Below, piece after piece: positions 51,301-61,201 of a stretch of 64,000 nucleotides of DNA; the stretch's first letter is position 1; each line of letters starts with the position of its first letter. The DNA comes from Acidimicrobiaceae bacterium (GTDB taxonomy: Bacteria; Actinomycetota; Acidimicrobiia; Acidimicrobiales; Poriferisodalaceae): positions 94,472 to 158,471 of the forward strand of contig CAJJCB010000015.1 in NCBI GenBank assembly GCA_905182565.1, in the 5' to 3' direction. Position numbers and translations under genes: made by a program. Below the pieces are notes generated by a model. The model had not been told where the DNA came from, ran no database searches, and worked only from the letters and a program-made list of their open reading frames with translations.

Positions 51301-52878
51301 GAGAGGCGGGTTAGTGACTTGTGCGAATAGTTGGACGAAATAGTCGAATAGCAACCGAGGGCGGTCAGATAACACTGCGATGGGAGTGTCGGTTCCCATT
51401 GATCCGAGTGCTTCGCCGCCTGTCCGAGCCATGGGCGCCATAAGGATCTTTAGTTCTTCTGAGGTGTAGCCAAAGGTCCTCTGGCGTTTAATCACTGAAG
51501 CGTGTTGAGGGTTTAAGAGAAATCGAGAGGGTAAGTCATCGAGGTGCAAGAGACCTTCTTGTGACCATTCACCATACGGGTGCTCGTTTGCCAATGTCTC
51601 TTTTAACTCTTCATCACCAACAATTCGACCTTGGGATGTGTCAACAAGAAACATTTTACCGGGCTGTAGACGACCCTTTCGTACGATTGTTGACTGGTCT
51701 ATGTCAAGGACGCCAACTTCGGAGGCCATAATCACCAGACCTTCGTTAGTTACCCAGAATCGTGAAGGACGGAGCCCATTTCGGTCTAAGACAGCACCGA
51801 TGACAGACCCATCAGTGAAAGCTATCGAAGCCGGCCCATCCCAGGGTTCTATTAACGATGCGTGGTACTGGTAAAAATCCCGTTTCCAGTCTGGTAAGCC
51901 TTCATGATGTTCCCAGGCTTCAGGAACCATCATGAGTACAGCGTGAGGAAGGGACCTTCCTCCTAGATGAATGAGCTCAAGGGCCTCATCAAAGCTCGCA
52001 GTGTCCGAGGCTCCCGGCGTCATAATAGGAAAAGCCTTCTCTAAACGATCTCCGAACAGGTCGCTGCTGAGATTTCCTTCGCGTGCCTGCATCCAGTTGC
52101 GGTTTCCCTCAACAGTGTTGATTTCACCGTTGTGCGCTATGAGTCGGTAAGGGTGGGCTAGAGGCCATGATGGAAAAGTATTTGTGCTGAACCTTGAATG
52201 CACAAGCGCCATTGAACTTTTGAGTCGTTCGTCATTTAGGTCTGGGTAGAATTGAGGTAGTTGCTCGCAGGTAAGCATTCCCTTGTAGACAAAGGTTCGT
52301 GCGGACAGTGACGGGAAATACGTTGAAGGTCGAGTTTCATGTTCGATTCGTTTCCGGATTATGAACGAGCGGCGTTCTAATTCGAGCGAATGCATTCTCT
52401 CATCTGCCGGATCTCCCATAAAGAGAGTTCTAAATACCGGCATAGCATCTACTGCGAAGCTTCCTAAGGTAGATGAATCTGTAGGGACTTCTCGCCAACC
52501 TATTACGTGGAGGCCTTCAGACTCAACAATTTGTTCAATGGCTGCTGCTGCCGCGTCTGTGTTCTCGGAAGGCAAAAATGCCATTCCGGCAGCGTAATAA
52601 CCAGGGGCTGGAAGCTCAAATTCACACACGCTAGTAAAGTATTCGTGAGGAATCTGAATGAGTATGCCGGCGCCGTCACCGACATTAGCTTCAGCTCCGG
52701 TAGCGCCACGATGGTCCAGATTGAATAGACATTTAAGTCCATTCTGAACCATCTCATGGGATTTCCGTCCATGCATATCTACAACGAAAGCTACGCCACA
52801 AGCATCATGTTCATTGGCGGGGTCGTAGAGACCTTGTGCAACTGGAAGATTAACTTGGCCAGGATAGGAATTATGCAT
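48310..52878 (-). CDS. gltB: glutamate synthase, large subunit
   Basis: Large subunit of NADPH-GOGAT: glutamine + 2-oxoglutarate to two glutamate. The N-terminal glutaminase starts at Cys27 ([11 protein letters not shown]) after a propeptide that must be removed. Central and FMN-binding domains follow ([57 protein letters not shown]). The 3Fe-4S cysteines are in [15 protein letters not shown], and the C-terminal beta-helix is Gly-rich ([11 protein letters not shown]). At 1,522 aa it is full length and is the first gene of gltBD. Confidence 0.97.
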   Translation of the reverse strand: MHNSYPGQVNLPVAQGLYDPANEHDACGVAFVVDMHGRKSHEMVQNGLKCLFNLDHRGATGAEANVGDGAGILIQIPHEYFTSVCEFELPAPGYYAAGMAFLPSENTDAAAAAIEQIVESEGLHVIGWREVPTDSSTLGSFAVDAMPVFRTLFMGDPADERMHSLELERRSFIIRKRIEHETRPSTYFPSLSARTFVYKGMLTCEQLPQFYPDLNDERLKSSMALVHSRFSTNTFPSWPLAHPYRLIAHNGEINTVEGNRNWMQAREGNLSSDLFGDRLEKAFPIMTPGASDTASFDEALELIHLGGRSLPHAVLMMVPEAWEHHEGLPDWKRDFYQYHASLIEPWDGPASIAFTDGSVIGAVLDRNGLRPSRFWVTNEGLVIMASEVGVLDIDQSTIVRKGRLQPGKMFLVDTSQGRIVGDEELKETLANEHPYGEWSQEGLLHLDDLPSRFLLNPQHASVIKRQRTFGYTSEELKILMAPMARTGGEALGSMGTDTPIAVLSDRPRLLFDYFVQLFAQVTNPPLDAIREELVTSTSSVLGPETNLLEPGPDSCRQIVIPHPVLSNEELAKITYLNESSENPDFKSFTIDGLYPVADGGPGMQRSIENIQKNVSKAIEDGAKIIVLSDRFSDKTQAPIPSLLLTGAVHHHLIREQTRTKVGLIVECGDAREVHHMALLLGYGAGAVNPYLAFESISDMIKEGIINEITEEQAFRNYIKACSKGVLKIMSKMGISTVASYTGAQVFEAVGVSKELIDTYFLGTKSKLSGIGIDIVAKEVALRHAFAYQLNPEKLAHRELWAGGEYQWRREGEHHLFNPETVYKLQHATRVGRYDLFKEYTELIDEQSEKLATIRGLLTIKPSEDGPIPIEDVEPSSDILKRFSTGAMSYGSISAEAHETLAIAMNRIGGKSNTGEGGEDSDRFTPDENGDLRRSAIKQVASGRFGVTSEYLVNSDDIQIKMAQGAKPGEGGQLPGAKVWPWIAKTRHSTPGVGLISPPPHHDIYSIEDLKQLVHDLKNANPDARVHVKLVAEVGVGTVAAGVSKAKADVVLISGHDGGTGASPLTSLKHAGGPWELGLAETQQTLLINGLRDRIVVQTDGQLKTGRDVIIAALLGAEEFGFATAPLVVSGCVMMRVCHLDTCPVGVATQNKELRSRFSGKAEFVVNFFEYIAQEVREYLAELGFRSIEEAVGRVDRLEPDRAISHWKADGLDLSPLLHVPTSPWEQTRFCSKKQDHGLAKSLDQKLIELAQPALQNKEKVTINTEVRNIHRTVGTLLGHEITKIYGGPGLPRDTVEINMTGSGGQSLGAFIPSGMTMRLEGDTNDFLGKGLSGGRLIVRPPASSHPDFVAEDNIIAGNVLLYGATAGEVFIRGIVGERFCVRNSGAIAVVEGVGDHACEYMTGGKVIILGPTGRNFGAGMSGGMAYVYDPQGIFHRSLNTEMVDLEVFLSEEDTEFIREFLGHHALETGSAIAEQVLKRWHQNSRHFKKVMPKDYRRVLEAISSAEEQGRNVEEAIMAASIR

Positions 52879-52910
52879 GTTGAAGACGTTCCGGAACTCG
52901 ATCGATGGAG

Positions 52911-52916
52911 ATTATA
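52911..52916 (-). promoter_or_regulatory. -10 element candidate for gltB
   Basis: On the minus strand TATAAT occurs 33 nt upstream of the gltB ATG. The -35 position (17-bp spacing) reads CCGTCC and is poor, so an activator may be needed. The leader would be only about 25 nt. Confidence 0.4.
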
Positions 52917-53038
52917 AAAGTTTTGAGTTGCTAGGACGGGACGCCATTGACCCAGATCTAGAGCGAACCTAATGATAGCGACTAAAGAGCGAATATTAGT
53001 AATTTTGTTTAAGTTCGTCTGAAGGCATAGTAATTTAT

Positions 53039-54211
53039 TTAAGCCTTGATGCTTCGTAACAGCGCTGCTGCAATGAACAGGCTTGATGATGCTATGAGCA
53101 CTGTTGGCTTTTGAGTGTTGAACAAATCACTAGTTAAGCCAGCCAACAACGGCCCGAACGCTCCAGCGATTGAAGTAACAGTGTGTTGCATGCCCATGAG
53201 CAGTCCGAGGTCCTCATTTTTGAAAACGAGCTGGCCGTAAATCGCCTGAAGGGGAGTCATAGCTCCAAGCCCTATACCAACGGCAGCTCCATAAAAAAAG
53301 CATGAGATTACGTTTTGGCTGAGTAAGAAGATGGAACCTATTCCAGCAGTTAAGAAGGCAATCTGCATGGCGAAGGCTGGTTTACGGATTGCAAAAGAGC
53401 CAAGGAGGCCGACCCGCCCGAAGATTTGCATAAACCCCCGAAAGGCAGCTGCTGATGCGGCCGTTTGTAGCGTTACGCCGGCATCTACCATGATTGGAAT
53501 TTGGTAGACCAAAAGAGTGCTGTACGCGAACCCACCGAAGGCATACGCAATGAGCATTCGTCGGACTAAAGGCATCTGCACTGCCTTTTTGAGTGCTCGC
53601 AGAGGCTGGCTTGAAGGAAGCGATCCAGATGGAGATTTTCCTTTGGATGCAAAGATTGCTGCACCTATAGCTCCGAAAAACGCTAGTAAAGAAAAAACTC
53701 TAAATGCTACGCGCCAATCGGTAGAGGTAATTAAATGCGCTCCGAGCGGTAGATAGATCGGGCTGCAAAAAGCGCCGATTGCGGTTAAGACAGCTATCGA
53801 CTTACTCGGATCTCCAGGCCCCAACCTAGCGGCTGCTGTGGTAGAGACATGATAGAAACCTGTGGCCATCAGAGTGCCGGCGCCAAGGCTGCAGATAACA
53901 GCAAATGTTAGAGGTTGAGTCGCCCAGCTTCCCAGAAACATTAATAATGCTGCAACTGCTTGAATCGTGAAGACTGCTGCTCCGCCCCATTTATCGAGGA
54001 TGCGTCCTCCCACTGGTGCACCTAGACCGTTTACAACTTGAGCAGCAGCGAATATGCCACCCAAGAACGTCAGTGACCAGCCCGTGTCTTGGGCAATGGG
54101 TGCTACTAAAATCCCAAACGCATAGAACCATGAGCCATAACAAGTGCAGGTCATTAACCCCAGAGCGGCTATGGGACGCCATTCCCTGAAGCTGTCTGCC
54201 CTGTTTCGCAT
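53039..54211 (-). CDS. MFS transporter, 12 membrane helices
   Basis: Major facilitator of about 390 aa from ATG 54211 (MRNRADSFREWRPIAALGLM), the start matching family proteins. The frame is open to 54379, but that part overlaps the argC control region and lacks transporter features. Twelve hydrophobic segments; the helix 2-3 loop reads GGRILDKWGGAAV. Resembles the same monocarboxylate/oxalate-formate branch as the transporter at 44168. Divergent from argC. Substrate unknown. Confidence 0.87.
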   Translation of the reverse strand: MRNRADSFREWRPIAALGLMTCTCYGSWFYAFGILVAPIAQDTGWSLTFLGGIFAAAQVVNGLGAPVGGRILDKWGGAAVFTIQAVAALLMFLGSWATQPLTFAVICSLGAGTLMATGFYHVSTTAAARLGPGDPSKSIAVLTAIGAFCSPIYLPLGAHLITSTDWRVAFRVFSLLAFFGAIGAAIFASKGKSPSGSLPSSQPLRALKKAVQMPLVRRMLIAYAFGGFAYSTLLVYQIPIMVDAGVTLQTAASAAAFRGFMQIFGRVGLLGSFAIRKPAFAMQIAFLTAGIGSIFLLSQNVISCFFYGAAVGIGLGAMTPLQAIYGQLVFKNEDLGLLMGMQHTVTSIAGAFGPLLAGLTSDLFNTQKPTVLIASSSLFIAAALLRSIKA

Positions 54212-54344
54212 GTTTGAAATATTAGTTGCTTTAAGTTCGGTAGTTTCTCGAACTCTGAGATGGGACCTTGCATTAGTGACTGTTTCTGAGCTCAGTACCG
54301 TGGCTGGATCGAGGAGCAAGTGAATTTGTAAGGTGTCTATCAAA

Positions 54345-54378
54345 AAATGAACACTGAATAATATTGCATTCAGATGCA
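54345..54378. promoter_or_regulatory. candidate ArgR operator (tandem ARG boxes)
   Basis: Immediately upstream of argC, TGCAT (54365-54369) and ATGCA (54374-54378) form a perfect inverted repeat with a 4-nt centre, the TGCAT-N4-ATGCA form I associate with actinobacterial ARG boxes. It partly overlaps CTGAAT...ATTCAG just to the left, so two half-overlapping sites are present. argR is in the same operon, so autoregulation by arginine is expected. Confidence 0.55.
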
Positions 54379-54386
54379 TAACTAGT

Positions 54387-55424
54387 ATGATTCAAGGCAT
54401 GAAGCAGGCGCGCGTTGGAATCGTTGGGGCATCGGGTTTTACCGGCGCGGAGCTAATGAGACTGATAGCAGAGCATCCGAACTTGGAGTTGGTTGCGATA
54501 ACTGGTGATAGCCAAGCAGGTGTAAGGGTTCGTGATTTATACCCGAGCTTGGCAGCGGCCTACGGAGACCTAGTTTTTTCTGTGTATAGCCCTGAAAATT
54601 TTTTGGGCCTCGACGCGGTCTTCTTGGGTCTTCCACACATGGCTAGTCAGCCAGTTGTCGATGATCTCTATGGAAAAGTTGGCTGTGTTCTGGACTTAGG
54701 GTCTGATTTTCGACTTAAGAATCCAGCCTTGTATCCAAAGTGGTACGGGATGGAGCATTCGGCGCCAGATCTTCTGGACGAGTTTATATATGGCCTTCCT
54801 GAACTTTATCGAGACTCGATGTCGGGTGCTAAAGGAATAGCTGTGCCTGGATGCTACCCATCGGCAGCGATCATTGCCTTGGCACCATTTTCTAATGGGG
54901 GCTATATAGAAACCAAAGGCGTGATCGTGAATGCAGCTAGCGGAGTCAGCGGTGCCGGCAGGGCACCAAAGGCAAATACAACATTTGCGGCTGTAGACGA
55001 GAACTTCGCTGCGTATGGCTTGTTAGACCATCGACACACGCCTGAGATGGAACAAGAAACTGGGTGTGAGGTTCTTTTCACTCCGCACCTTGCGCCCATG
55101 GTGCGAGGAATACTAGCCACTTGCTACGCTCGTCCAGTGGACGGCAGTTTTACATCTGCTGATGCTATGCAGGTGCTTCATCACGCTTATGACGATGAAC
55201 CTTTCATATACGTTGATATGACACCGCCTTCAACTAAGTCGACTTTAGGTGCGAACACCGTCCATCTCACAGCTCGCGTTGATGATCGGACTGGATGGCT
55301 GATTGTGATAAGTGCATTAGACAATCTTGTCAAAGGGGCTTCAGGAGCAGCTCTTCAATGCGCTAATTTAGCTTTAGGGTTTAAAGAAACAGCTGGGTTG
55401 CCTTCCTTGGGACTTATGCCGTGA
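54387..55424 (+). CDS. argC: N-acetyl-gamma-glutamyl-phosphate reductase
   Basis: Third step of arginine biosynthesis: NADPH reduction of N-acetylglutamyl phosphate. The Rossmann loop is VGIVGASGFTGAELMR (about 10-25), catalytic Cys156 lies in AVPGCYPSA, and the His segment is DHRHTPEMEQE. At 345 aa it is standard. The first gene of argC-argB-argD-argF-argR-argH. In most actinobacteria argJ comes next; here argB follows directly. Confidence 0.96.
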   Translation: MIQGMKQARVGIVGASGFTGAELMRLIAEHPNLELVAITGDSQAGVRVRDLYPSLAAAYGDLVFSVYSPENFLGLDAVFLGLPHMASQPVVDDLYGKVGCVLDLGSDFRLKNPALYPKWYGMEHSAPDLLDEFIYGLPELYRDSMSGAKGIAVPGCYPSAAIIALAPFSNGGYIETKGVIVNAASGVSGAGRAPKANTTFAAVDENFAAYGLLDHRHTPEMEQETGCEVLFTPHLAPMVRGILATCYARPVDGSFTSADAMQVLHHAYDDEPFIYVDMTPPSTKSTLGANTVHLTARVDDRTGWLIVISALDNLVKGASGAALQCANLALGFKETAGLPSLGLMP

Positions 55425-55427
55425 TTA

Positions 55428-56393
55428 ATGGATGCTGGGGATCAGATGAGTAACGATGATTTTACCGATAAGGGAGTTGCTGCGACTTTGCGACTCGTGA
55501 GTAACTCTGACGAAAAAGAAGTGCCTAGCGAAAGTCGTTCTATCGAGGAGCACTTAAAAAATGCTCAATTTTTGATCGAAATCCTTCCATATATACAGCG
55601 CTGGAGGGGCAAAATTGTTGTCGTTAAATACGGTGGCAATGCGATGGCAGATAACAACGTGTCTATGCATTTTGCTGAAGATATCGTTCTCATGAAGCAG
55701 GTCGGGCTTTTACCCGTCGTCGTTCATGGCGGCGGTCCTCAGATAGGTGACCTGATGGAGAAGTTGGGCAAAAAGTCAGAATTTCGTGATGGCCTGCGAG
55801 TGACGGATGCTGAGACGTTGGACATCGCTCGTATGGTGCTCGTTGGCAAAGTGAATCGGGATATTGTTGGAGCAATCAATGTCCATGGTCCCCACGCCGT
55901 GGGTGTCAGCGGTGAGGACGGTGGTTTAATTACTGCTGCTGCACGCAATCCTGAATTGGGCTTCGTTGGTGATGTTTCTTCGATAAATCCAACGCTTCTA
56001 GTGAAGTTAATATCGGAGGGCCTTATCCCAGTTATGTCCACAATCGGTGCGGACGCCACGGGTCAGGCCTACAACATAAATGCAGATACTGTTGCTGGTG
56101 CTGTAGCAGAAGCCCTAAAAGCAGAAAAAATAGTCTACCTCACCGATGTAGCAGGACTATATGAAGACTTCGACGATGAGACATCGTTGATTAGGAGAGC
56201 CACTGTTTCTGAGTTGCAGGAGAAAATAGATTCTGGTCTCCTTAGCGGTGGAATGATACCGAAAATTGAAGCCTGCGTGCGAGCAGTCAGAAACGGTGTT
56301 TCCAGTGCTCACCTTCTAGATGGACGCGTACCTCACGTTTCGCTCCTCGAACTTTTCACTGATTTAGGTATTGGGACGATGATCGTTCCCTAA
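55428..56393 (+). CDS. argB: acetylglutamate kinase
   Basis: Phosphorylates N-acetylglutamate. The core includes VVVKYGGNAMAD, VVVHGGGPQIGDLMEKLGKK and INADTVAGAVAEAL. An N-terminal extension with the helix EHLKNAQFLIEILPYIQRW is the hallmark of the hexameric, arginine-inhibited form, so feedback control by arginine is likely. At 321 aa it is longer than the usual 290-300 because of about 20 extra N-terminal residues; a start at the in-frame ATG 55446 would shorten this. It follows argC by 3 nt. Confidence 0.95.
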   Translation: MDAGDQMSNDDFTDKGVAATLRLVSNSDEKEVPSESRSIEEHLKNAQFLIEILPYIQRWRGKIVVVKYGGNAMADNNVSMHFAEDIVLMKQVGLLPVVVHGGGPQIGDLMEKLGKKSEFRDGLRVTDAETLDIARMVLVGKVNRDIVGAINVHGPHAVGVSGEDGGLITAAARNPELGFVGDVSSINPTLLVKLISEGLIPVMSTIGADATGQAYNINADTVAGAVAEALKAEKIVYLTDVAGLYEDFDDETSLIRRATVSELQEKIDSGLLSGGMIPKIEACVRAVRNGVSSAHLLDGRVPHVSLLELFTDLGIGTMIVP

Positions 56394-56422
56394 TGGTCTA
56401 GAGCCACAATTTTTCTCGAAAG

Positions 56423-57631
56423 ATGGATTCAATGAACACGAAAACAATCGCAGCTGAGGGCCTTGATGACTACCCGTTAATGAGAACGTACGGGATACCT
56501 CCAGTCCAGTTTGTTCGAGGTAGCGGTACTGAACTTTTCGACCGAGAAGGAAAACGGTACCTAGATTTCTTGTGCGGATTAGCAGTGACCTCGCTTGGGC
56601 ATTCTCATCCGGCAGTAGCTGACGCGATAGCCGAACAGGCACGTACTTTGCTGCACGTCTCTAACCTTTTCGAAACAGCGCCAGGTCTTGAAGTCGCGTC
56701 AACTATTAATCGCTTGCAAGGTGGGCGAGGTCAAGTCTTTTTTTGTAATAGCGGTGCTGAGTCTATAGAAGGGGCTATAAAATTAGCCCGTAAAAACGGC
56801 GGCGATGGACGTCACGTCGTTGTCAGTGCTCTCAAATCTTTCCACGGCCGTACTCTGGCGACTTTGCATGCAACGGGGAAACTAGAAATGCATGGCGCTT
56901 TTCAACCTCTGCCAGACGGGTTCCGTCATGTCCCTTACAACGACATAGAGGCATTAGAAGGCGCTCTTGATTCTTCATGTGCTGCTGTTTTGCTTGAGGT
57001 TGTACAAGGCGAAGGCGGAGTGAACGTGGCCGACGCTGAGTACCTAGCGGAGGTCAGGTCATTGTGTGACAAGCACAACCTTTTGATGATGATTGATGAG
57101 GTCCAAACGGGTCTAGGGAGAACGGGTAAATGGTTCGGATGGCAACATTACTTTGATCCAGAAGGTGATGTGCGTCCTGATGTTGTGACCATGGCTAAGG
57201 CCTTGGGAAATGGTGTACCAATCGGTGCTATCTGGGCCAAAAAAGAGGTGGCTTTTGAAGCCGGAGAGCATGCAACCACGTTTGGAGGCCAACCTCTTGC
57301 TGCTTCGGCAGCGCGCGCTGTTTTGCGAACAATGGAAGCTATAGATGCTCCCGAGCTCGCAAAGAGCGCTGGAGATGAATTAATGGGCAAGCTCTTGACC
57401 GTTCCACATGTATTGGATACAAGGGGCTTAGGTCTATTGATCGCTGCTGAGATTGATACAGCAGCAATCGGTAAAAGTGCTGGTGAAGTTGCTTTGAGCT
57501 GTCTTGAAGCAGGACTGGTTGTCAACGGTGTAACTCCAACTGCTTTACGACTGGCCCCACCATTGAATGTGAGCCCTGAGCATATTGATGAGGCAATTCA
57601 AATTTTAACGAATGTTCTTGGAGGCGAATGA
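56423..57631 (+). CDS. argD: acetylornithine aminotransferase
   Basis: PLP-dependent class III aminotransferase making N-acetylornithine. Conserved segments are YLDFLCGLAVTSLGHSHPAV, FFCNSGAESIEGAIKLARK (cofactor phosphate), IDEVQTGLGRTGKWFGWQH with the PLP-contacting Asp, and TMAKALGNGVPIGAI with the Schiff-base Lys. At 402 aa it is standard. Ends with ATGA overlap onto argF. Confidence 0.95.
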   Translation: MDSMNTKTIAAEGLDDYPLMRTYGIPPVQFVRGSGTELFDREGKRYLDFLCGLAVTSLGHSHPAVADAIAEQARTLLHVSNLFETAPGLEVASTINRLQGGRGQVFFCNSGAESIEGAIKLARKNGGDGRHVVVSALKSFHGRTLATLHATGKLEMHGAFQPLPDGFRHVPYNDIEALEGALDSSCAAVLLEVVQGEGGVNVADAEYLAEVRSLCDKHNLLMMIDEVQTGLGRTGKWFGWQHYFDPEGDVRPDVVTMAKALGNGVPIGAIWAKKEVAFEAGEHATTFGGQPLAASAARAVLRTMEAIDAPELAKSAGDELMGKLLTVPHVLDTRGLGLLIAAEIDTAAIGKSAGEVALSCLEAGLVVNGVTPTALRLAPPLNVSPEHIDEAIQILTNVLGGE

Positions 57632-58530
57632 TGAGGCATCTGTTAGAAATTGATGACTTAAATCCAAGCGAATTAAAAAAAGTGATTGACCTTTCGCTTG
57701 CAGATACCTCTCCAAGAGTTCTGGATGCTAAAGGGGTAGCTCTCATATTCGAAAAACCGTCTGGTCGGACTCGAAACTCAATGGAAATGGCCGTTATCCA
57801 GTTGGGGGGCCACCCAGTTTATATCCAGCCAGATGAACTTGGTATTGATGTTCGTGAAACTGCGGAAGATGTAGTGAGGGTAATGGCGGGTTACCACGCT
57901 GTGCTAGCAGCCCGTGTCTTTGATCATGGGCGGTTAGAGCGAATGGCGGCAACGGATGTGATGCCGATTGTTAATTTACTATCCGATGAGGCGCACCCGA
58001 TGCAGGCTCTTGCTGATCTGCTTACGATGGAACAAGAAATTGGCTTAAGCGATGTGAGTCGCGTGGCTTACGTGGGGGATGCAAATAACGTTTGGCGGTC
58101 ACTTGCTATTGGATGTTCAATGTTAGGGATCGAGACCTCGGTAGCATCTCCGCCCGGTTACGGGCCCAGTGATAGAGATGTCGATCGGGTCCTTTCTGCG
58201 GGAGGCAAGCTGACAGTAACGAGCGATCCCATTGAAGCTGTTCAAGGTTCCGACGTTGTCTACACGGATGTTTGGACATCTATGGGGCAAGAGAGTGAAC
58301 GATCAGCTCGGATGGACGCGTTCGGGCCGTACAGAGTTGATGCTTCGTTGATGTCGAGAGCTAGCAGCCGCAGTGTTTTCATGCACTGTTTGCCTGTCCA
58401 TCGAGGAGAGGAAGTTACCGATGAAGTTATTGAAGGGCCTCAGAGTAGGGTCTTTGTCCAAGCCGAGAACCGGATGCATAGCGCTCGTGGCCTACTCGTA
58501 TGGCTTGCTCAGCAGGTAATCCCGGCATGA
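57628..58530 (+). CDS. argF: ornithine carbamoyltransferase
   Basis: Makes citrulline from ornithine and carbamoyl phosphate. The carbamoyl-phosphate loop reads EKPSGRTRNS (in place of the classic STRTR), the DEAHPMQALADL segment follows, and the ornithine-binding loop is DVWTSMGQE with MHCLPVHRGEEVTDEV at the active site. The SMG loop argues for ornithine rather than acetylornithine as substrate. At 300 aa it is standard. Overlaps argD by 4 nt and argR by 4 nt. Confidence 0.95.
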   Translation: MMRHLLEIDDLNPSELKKVIDLSLADTSPRVLDAKGVALIFEKPSGRTRNSMEMAVIQLGGHPVYIQPDELGIDVRETAEDVVRVMAGYHAVLAARVFDHGRLERMAATDVMPIVNLLSDEAHPMQALADLLTMEQEIGLSDVSRVAYVGDANNVWRSLAIGCSMLGIETSVASPPGYGPSDRDVDRVLSAGGKLTVTSDPIEAVQGSDVVYTDVWTSMGQESERSARMDAFGPYRVDASLMSRASSRSVFMHCLPVHRGEEVTDEVIEGPQSRVFVQAENRMHSARGLLVWLAQQVIPA

Positions 58531-58988
58531 CTAGTAAGTTCCAGCGGCAGCATTTGATTCAACGTATTTTGTCTGAACAGACAGTCGAGAACCAAGTTCA
58601 ATTAGTCGATTTGTTAAGTCAAGAAAGCATCGAAGCAACACAAGCCACAGTAAGTCGTGACTTGGAAGAGTTGGGTGCTGTGAAAATGCGAGTTGGGGGC
58701 AAAACTGTCTACGCAATTCCTGAATTAACGGCAGAGAGAGTTGTTCCAGTTGAGACGCTGCGGAGAGTTTGCAGCGAGTGGGTAGTTCAGGTAAGCCAAT
58801 CTAACAATATTGTCGTTCTCACGACACCTCCAGGATCGGCCCATGTTGTTGCTTCAGCTATTGATAGAAGCGGAATAGAGGGCGTCATTGGCACAATAGC
58901 GGGGGATGACACGATTTTGGTTATCGCTAGTGAGGAAACAGGAGGAAATGAAATTGCTTCGAATCTCCAGTATCTGTCTGGCTTATAA
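58527..58988 (+). CDS. argR: arginine repressor
   Basis: Hexameric arginine-dependent regulator. The N-terminal winged helix contains TQATVSRDLEELGAVKM, the recognition helix with the conserved Ser-Arg. The C-terminal domain has TPPGSAHVVASAID and GTIAGDDTILVI, the arginine-binding Asp pair. The start chosen is ATG 58527, overlapping the argF stop as ATGA; a longer frame from 58500 is less likely. About 153 aa. Probably acts on the boxes before argC. Confidence 0.95.
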   Translation: MTSKFQRQHLIQRILSEQTVENQVQLVDLLSQESIEATQATVSRDLEELGAVKMRVGGKTVYAIPELTAERVVPVETLRRVCSEWVVQVSQSNNIVVLTTPPGSAHVVASAIDRSGIEGVIGTIAGDDTILVIASEETGGNEIASNLQYLSGL

Positions 58989-59024
58989 GCCATATCCAAC
59001 TACGTACCTCGATGGAGACGTCAC

Positions 59025-60404
59025 ATGACTAATGGAAATACGCTTTGGCATGGCCGCTTTGCTGGTGGGCCAGCCGAAGCTCTTCAAAAATTAAATGATT
59101 CGTTGCCATTCGATCAAAGAATGTTCCGAGAAGATATCGCAGGTTCTCGATCCCATGTTCGGATGCTGGAAAGCGTTGGGCTCATCAACAAAGAAGAACT
59201 TGATGCAATTATGGCTGCGTTGTTGCAAGTAGAGAATGAAATTGCTGAAGGTACGATTCGGTGGGCTGCCAATGATGAAGATATCCACACTGCAGTGGAG
59301 CGAAGGGCAACTGAGTTAGCGCCAGCGGCAGCGAAAATGCATACAGGGCGAAGTAGAAACGATCAGGTAGCTAACGACGTACGGCTTTTTGTTAAGTCTG
59401 AGGTTGATGACTTGGTGTCTTTGGCGTTTGAACTAATTGCAGTAATCCGGACAAGAGCAGAAGAGGCTCACGCTGAGGGCATCTACCTACCTGGCTATAC
59501 GCATATGCAGCAGGCCCAACCAGTATCTTTGGCGCATCACCTTGCCGCCTACTGCTGGATGTTGCTCAGGTATGTTGACAGGCTGAAGGACGCGAAACGA
59601 AGAACTGACGTCTCGGTCTTGGGAGCCGGTGCCTTAGCCGGCTCATCCCTCCCGCTGAATCCGGCTTTTACTGCTGCGGATCTTGGGTTTGATCAGTTAT
59701 TTGAAAATTCGCTGGATGCAGTCTCCGATCGAGATTTTGTAGCTGATGTTCTATACGCGCTTACAACACTGGGCATTCACCTTTCGAAGCTTGGAGAAGA
59801 GTTGGTTATATGGGCATCGTCTGAATTTGCCTTCATTACTTTAGACGATGCGTTTTCCACTGGATCATCGATGATGCCTCAAAAGAAAAATCCAGATATC
59901 GCTGAATTAGCCCGTGGTAAAGCTGGTCGCTTAATTGGCAATTTGACTGGTTTCTTAGCAACACAAAAAGGTCTCCCGCTTGCCTACAACAAAGACCTTC
60001 AGGAAGACAAGGAACCATTATTTGACAGTTGTGACACGGCTCGGTTAACTCTGTTGGCTTTAAGAGGAATGATCCAAACTTTAGACTTTAATGCCGAAGC
60101 AATGAAGTTGGCGGCTGATTCTCCATATGCGGCAGCAACAGATTTGGCTGAGTACCTGGTTGAGCAAGGGCTTCCTTTTAGAGATGCTCATGCTCTAGTT
60201 GGCGGGTTAGTGCGTGATTCACTAGTAGGTGCTAAAAGTTTTGCGGAGCTGGTTCGAGACCACCCAAGCTTAGGTCACGAGGCTCAGAAACTTCTGGAAC
60301 CTGGCGCGAGTTATCAACGTCGGAAAACGCATGGTTCGGGCGGACCTGAAGCAGTTCGAATGCAATTAGATCGCCTCAATTCGCTCCTCGAATCAGCCCT
60401 GTAA
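59025..60404 (+). CDS. argH: argininosuccinate lyase
   Basis: Last step of arginine synthesis: argininosuccinate to arginine and fumarate. Starts NTLWHGRFAGGPAEALQKLN; family signature GSSMMPQKKNPD (about 283-294) with the catalytic Ser loop; HTGRSRNDQVANDVRL near 105 and YTHMQQAQPVSLAHH near 160. At 459 aa it is standard. It follows argR by 36 nt; argG, which makes its substrate and usually sits between argR and argH, is not here. Confidence 0.96.
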   Translation: MTNGNTLWHGRFAGGPAEALQKLNDSLPFDQRMFREDIAGSRSHVRMLESVGLINKEELDAIMAALLQVENEIAEGTIRWAANDEDIHTAVERRATELAPAAAKMHTGRSRNDQVANDVRLFVKSEVDDLVSLAFELIAVIRTRAEEAHAEGIYLPGYTHMQQAQPVSLAHHLAAYCWMLLRYVDRLKDAKRRTDVSVLGAGALAGSSLPLNPAFTAADLGFDQLFENSLDAVSDRDFVADVLYALTTLGIHLSKLGEELVIWASSEFAFITLDDAFSTGSSMMPQKKNPDIAELARGKAGRLIGNLTGFLATQKGLPLAYNKDLQEDKEPLFDSCDTARLTLLALRGMIQTLDFNAEAMKLAADSPYAAATDLAEYLVEQGLPFRDAHALVGGLVRDSLVGAKSFAELVRDHPSLGHEAQKLLEPGASYQRRKTHGSGGPEAVRMQLDRLNSLLESAL

Positions 60405-60411
60405 TAGTTTG

Positions 60412-61044
60412 ATGGTGACGGGTAGATGGTTAGTCAAAAGCAGTAAAAGTCTAGCTTTTACAAATGAGCAAGTTCAGGCAGTTAAGACTATTACTAGCTT
60501 CATTCCAAGAGATGAAGTTCAAGTAGCTGCTCAAAATAAAATCATTGCGTTTGCAGAGTTGAACAAAGATGCGCTTTACCGGAGTTGCTTAGATGGCCAT
60601 TTTACGGGCTCCAGCTGGGTAGTTAATTATGAAGGTAACAAGGGCCTGATTCTGTTGCATGCCAAAATCAAGCGCTGGTTACAGCCAGGTGGTCACGCTG
60701 ATGGCGACGCGTGTTTAGCGGGAGTTGCATTGAAGGAAGCAACTGAGGAAACCGGTATCGCTGGGTTAAGAGTATGGAGCAATCCGATTGATCTGGATGT
60801 GCACTTGTTTCAGAATCGAGCGAAGGTAGAGCCAGACCACTGGCATCTGGACACGAGATTTTTAATACAAGCGCCAGAAGGTGCTTTAGAAGAAGGAAAT
60901 CATGAGTCTGATGGACTTCGTTGGATAGGAGAAGAGGAGCTGGAAGACCCTGAACTCCAGTTAGACCCCAGCACGCAGAGACTCGCCAGATACGGCTTTG
61001 CTCTTATCCGACATCTGGGTGAAGAGAAATCTTTTGATGCTTGA
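60412..61044 (+). CDS. Nudix hydrolase
   Basis: Nudix-fold pyrophosphohydrolase of about 210 aa. The Nudix box runs from GGHADGDACLAGVALKEATE to ETGI, with the REUxEE-type core present as KEATEETGI and an unusual Lys in place of Arg at its start. The first 45 residues form a helical extension before the Nudix core. The nucleotide or other substrate is not predictable. A TTG precedes the ATG at 60412. It begins 7 nt after argH and may be cotranscribed. Confidence 0.82.
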   Translation: MVTGRWLVKSSKSLAFTNEQVQAVKTITSFIPRDEVQVAAQNKIIAFAELNKDALYRSCLDGHFTGSSWVVNYEGNKGLILLHAKIKRWLQPGGHADGDACLAGVALKEATEETGIAGLRVWSNPIDLDVHLFQNRAKVEPDHWHLDTRFLIQAPEGALEEGNHESDGLRWIGEEELEDPELQLDPSTQRLARYGFALIRHLGEEKSFDA

Positions 61045-61201
61045 TTCAGCGAAGCTTCGATTATTCTCCTAGAGCATTCCTTTTCTTAACTTTCTGTTAC
61101 TTAAGCATTTGATTCTGCTCTTCGAATCAGGCTGCACAGCTTCACAATAATTGCTCGTCACATGGCATGGCTGTCTTTATTCATTACGGTAGGTTTGCCT
61201 G

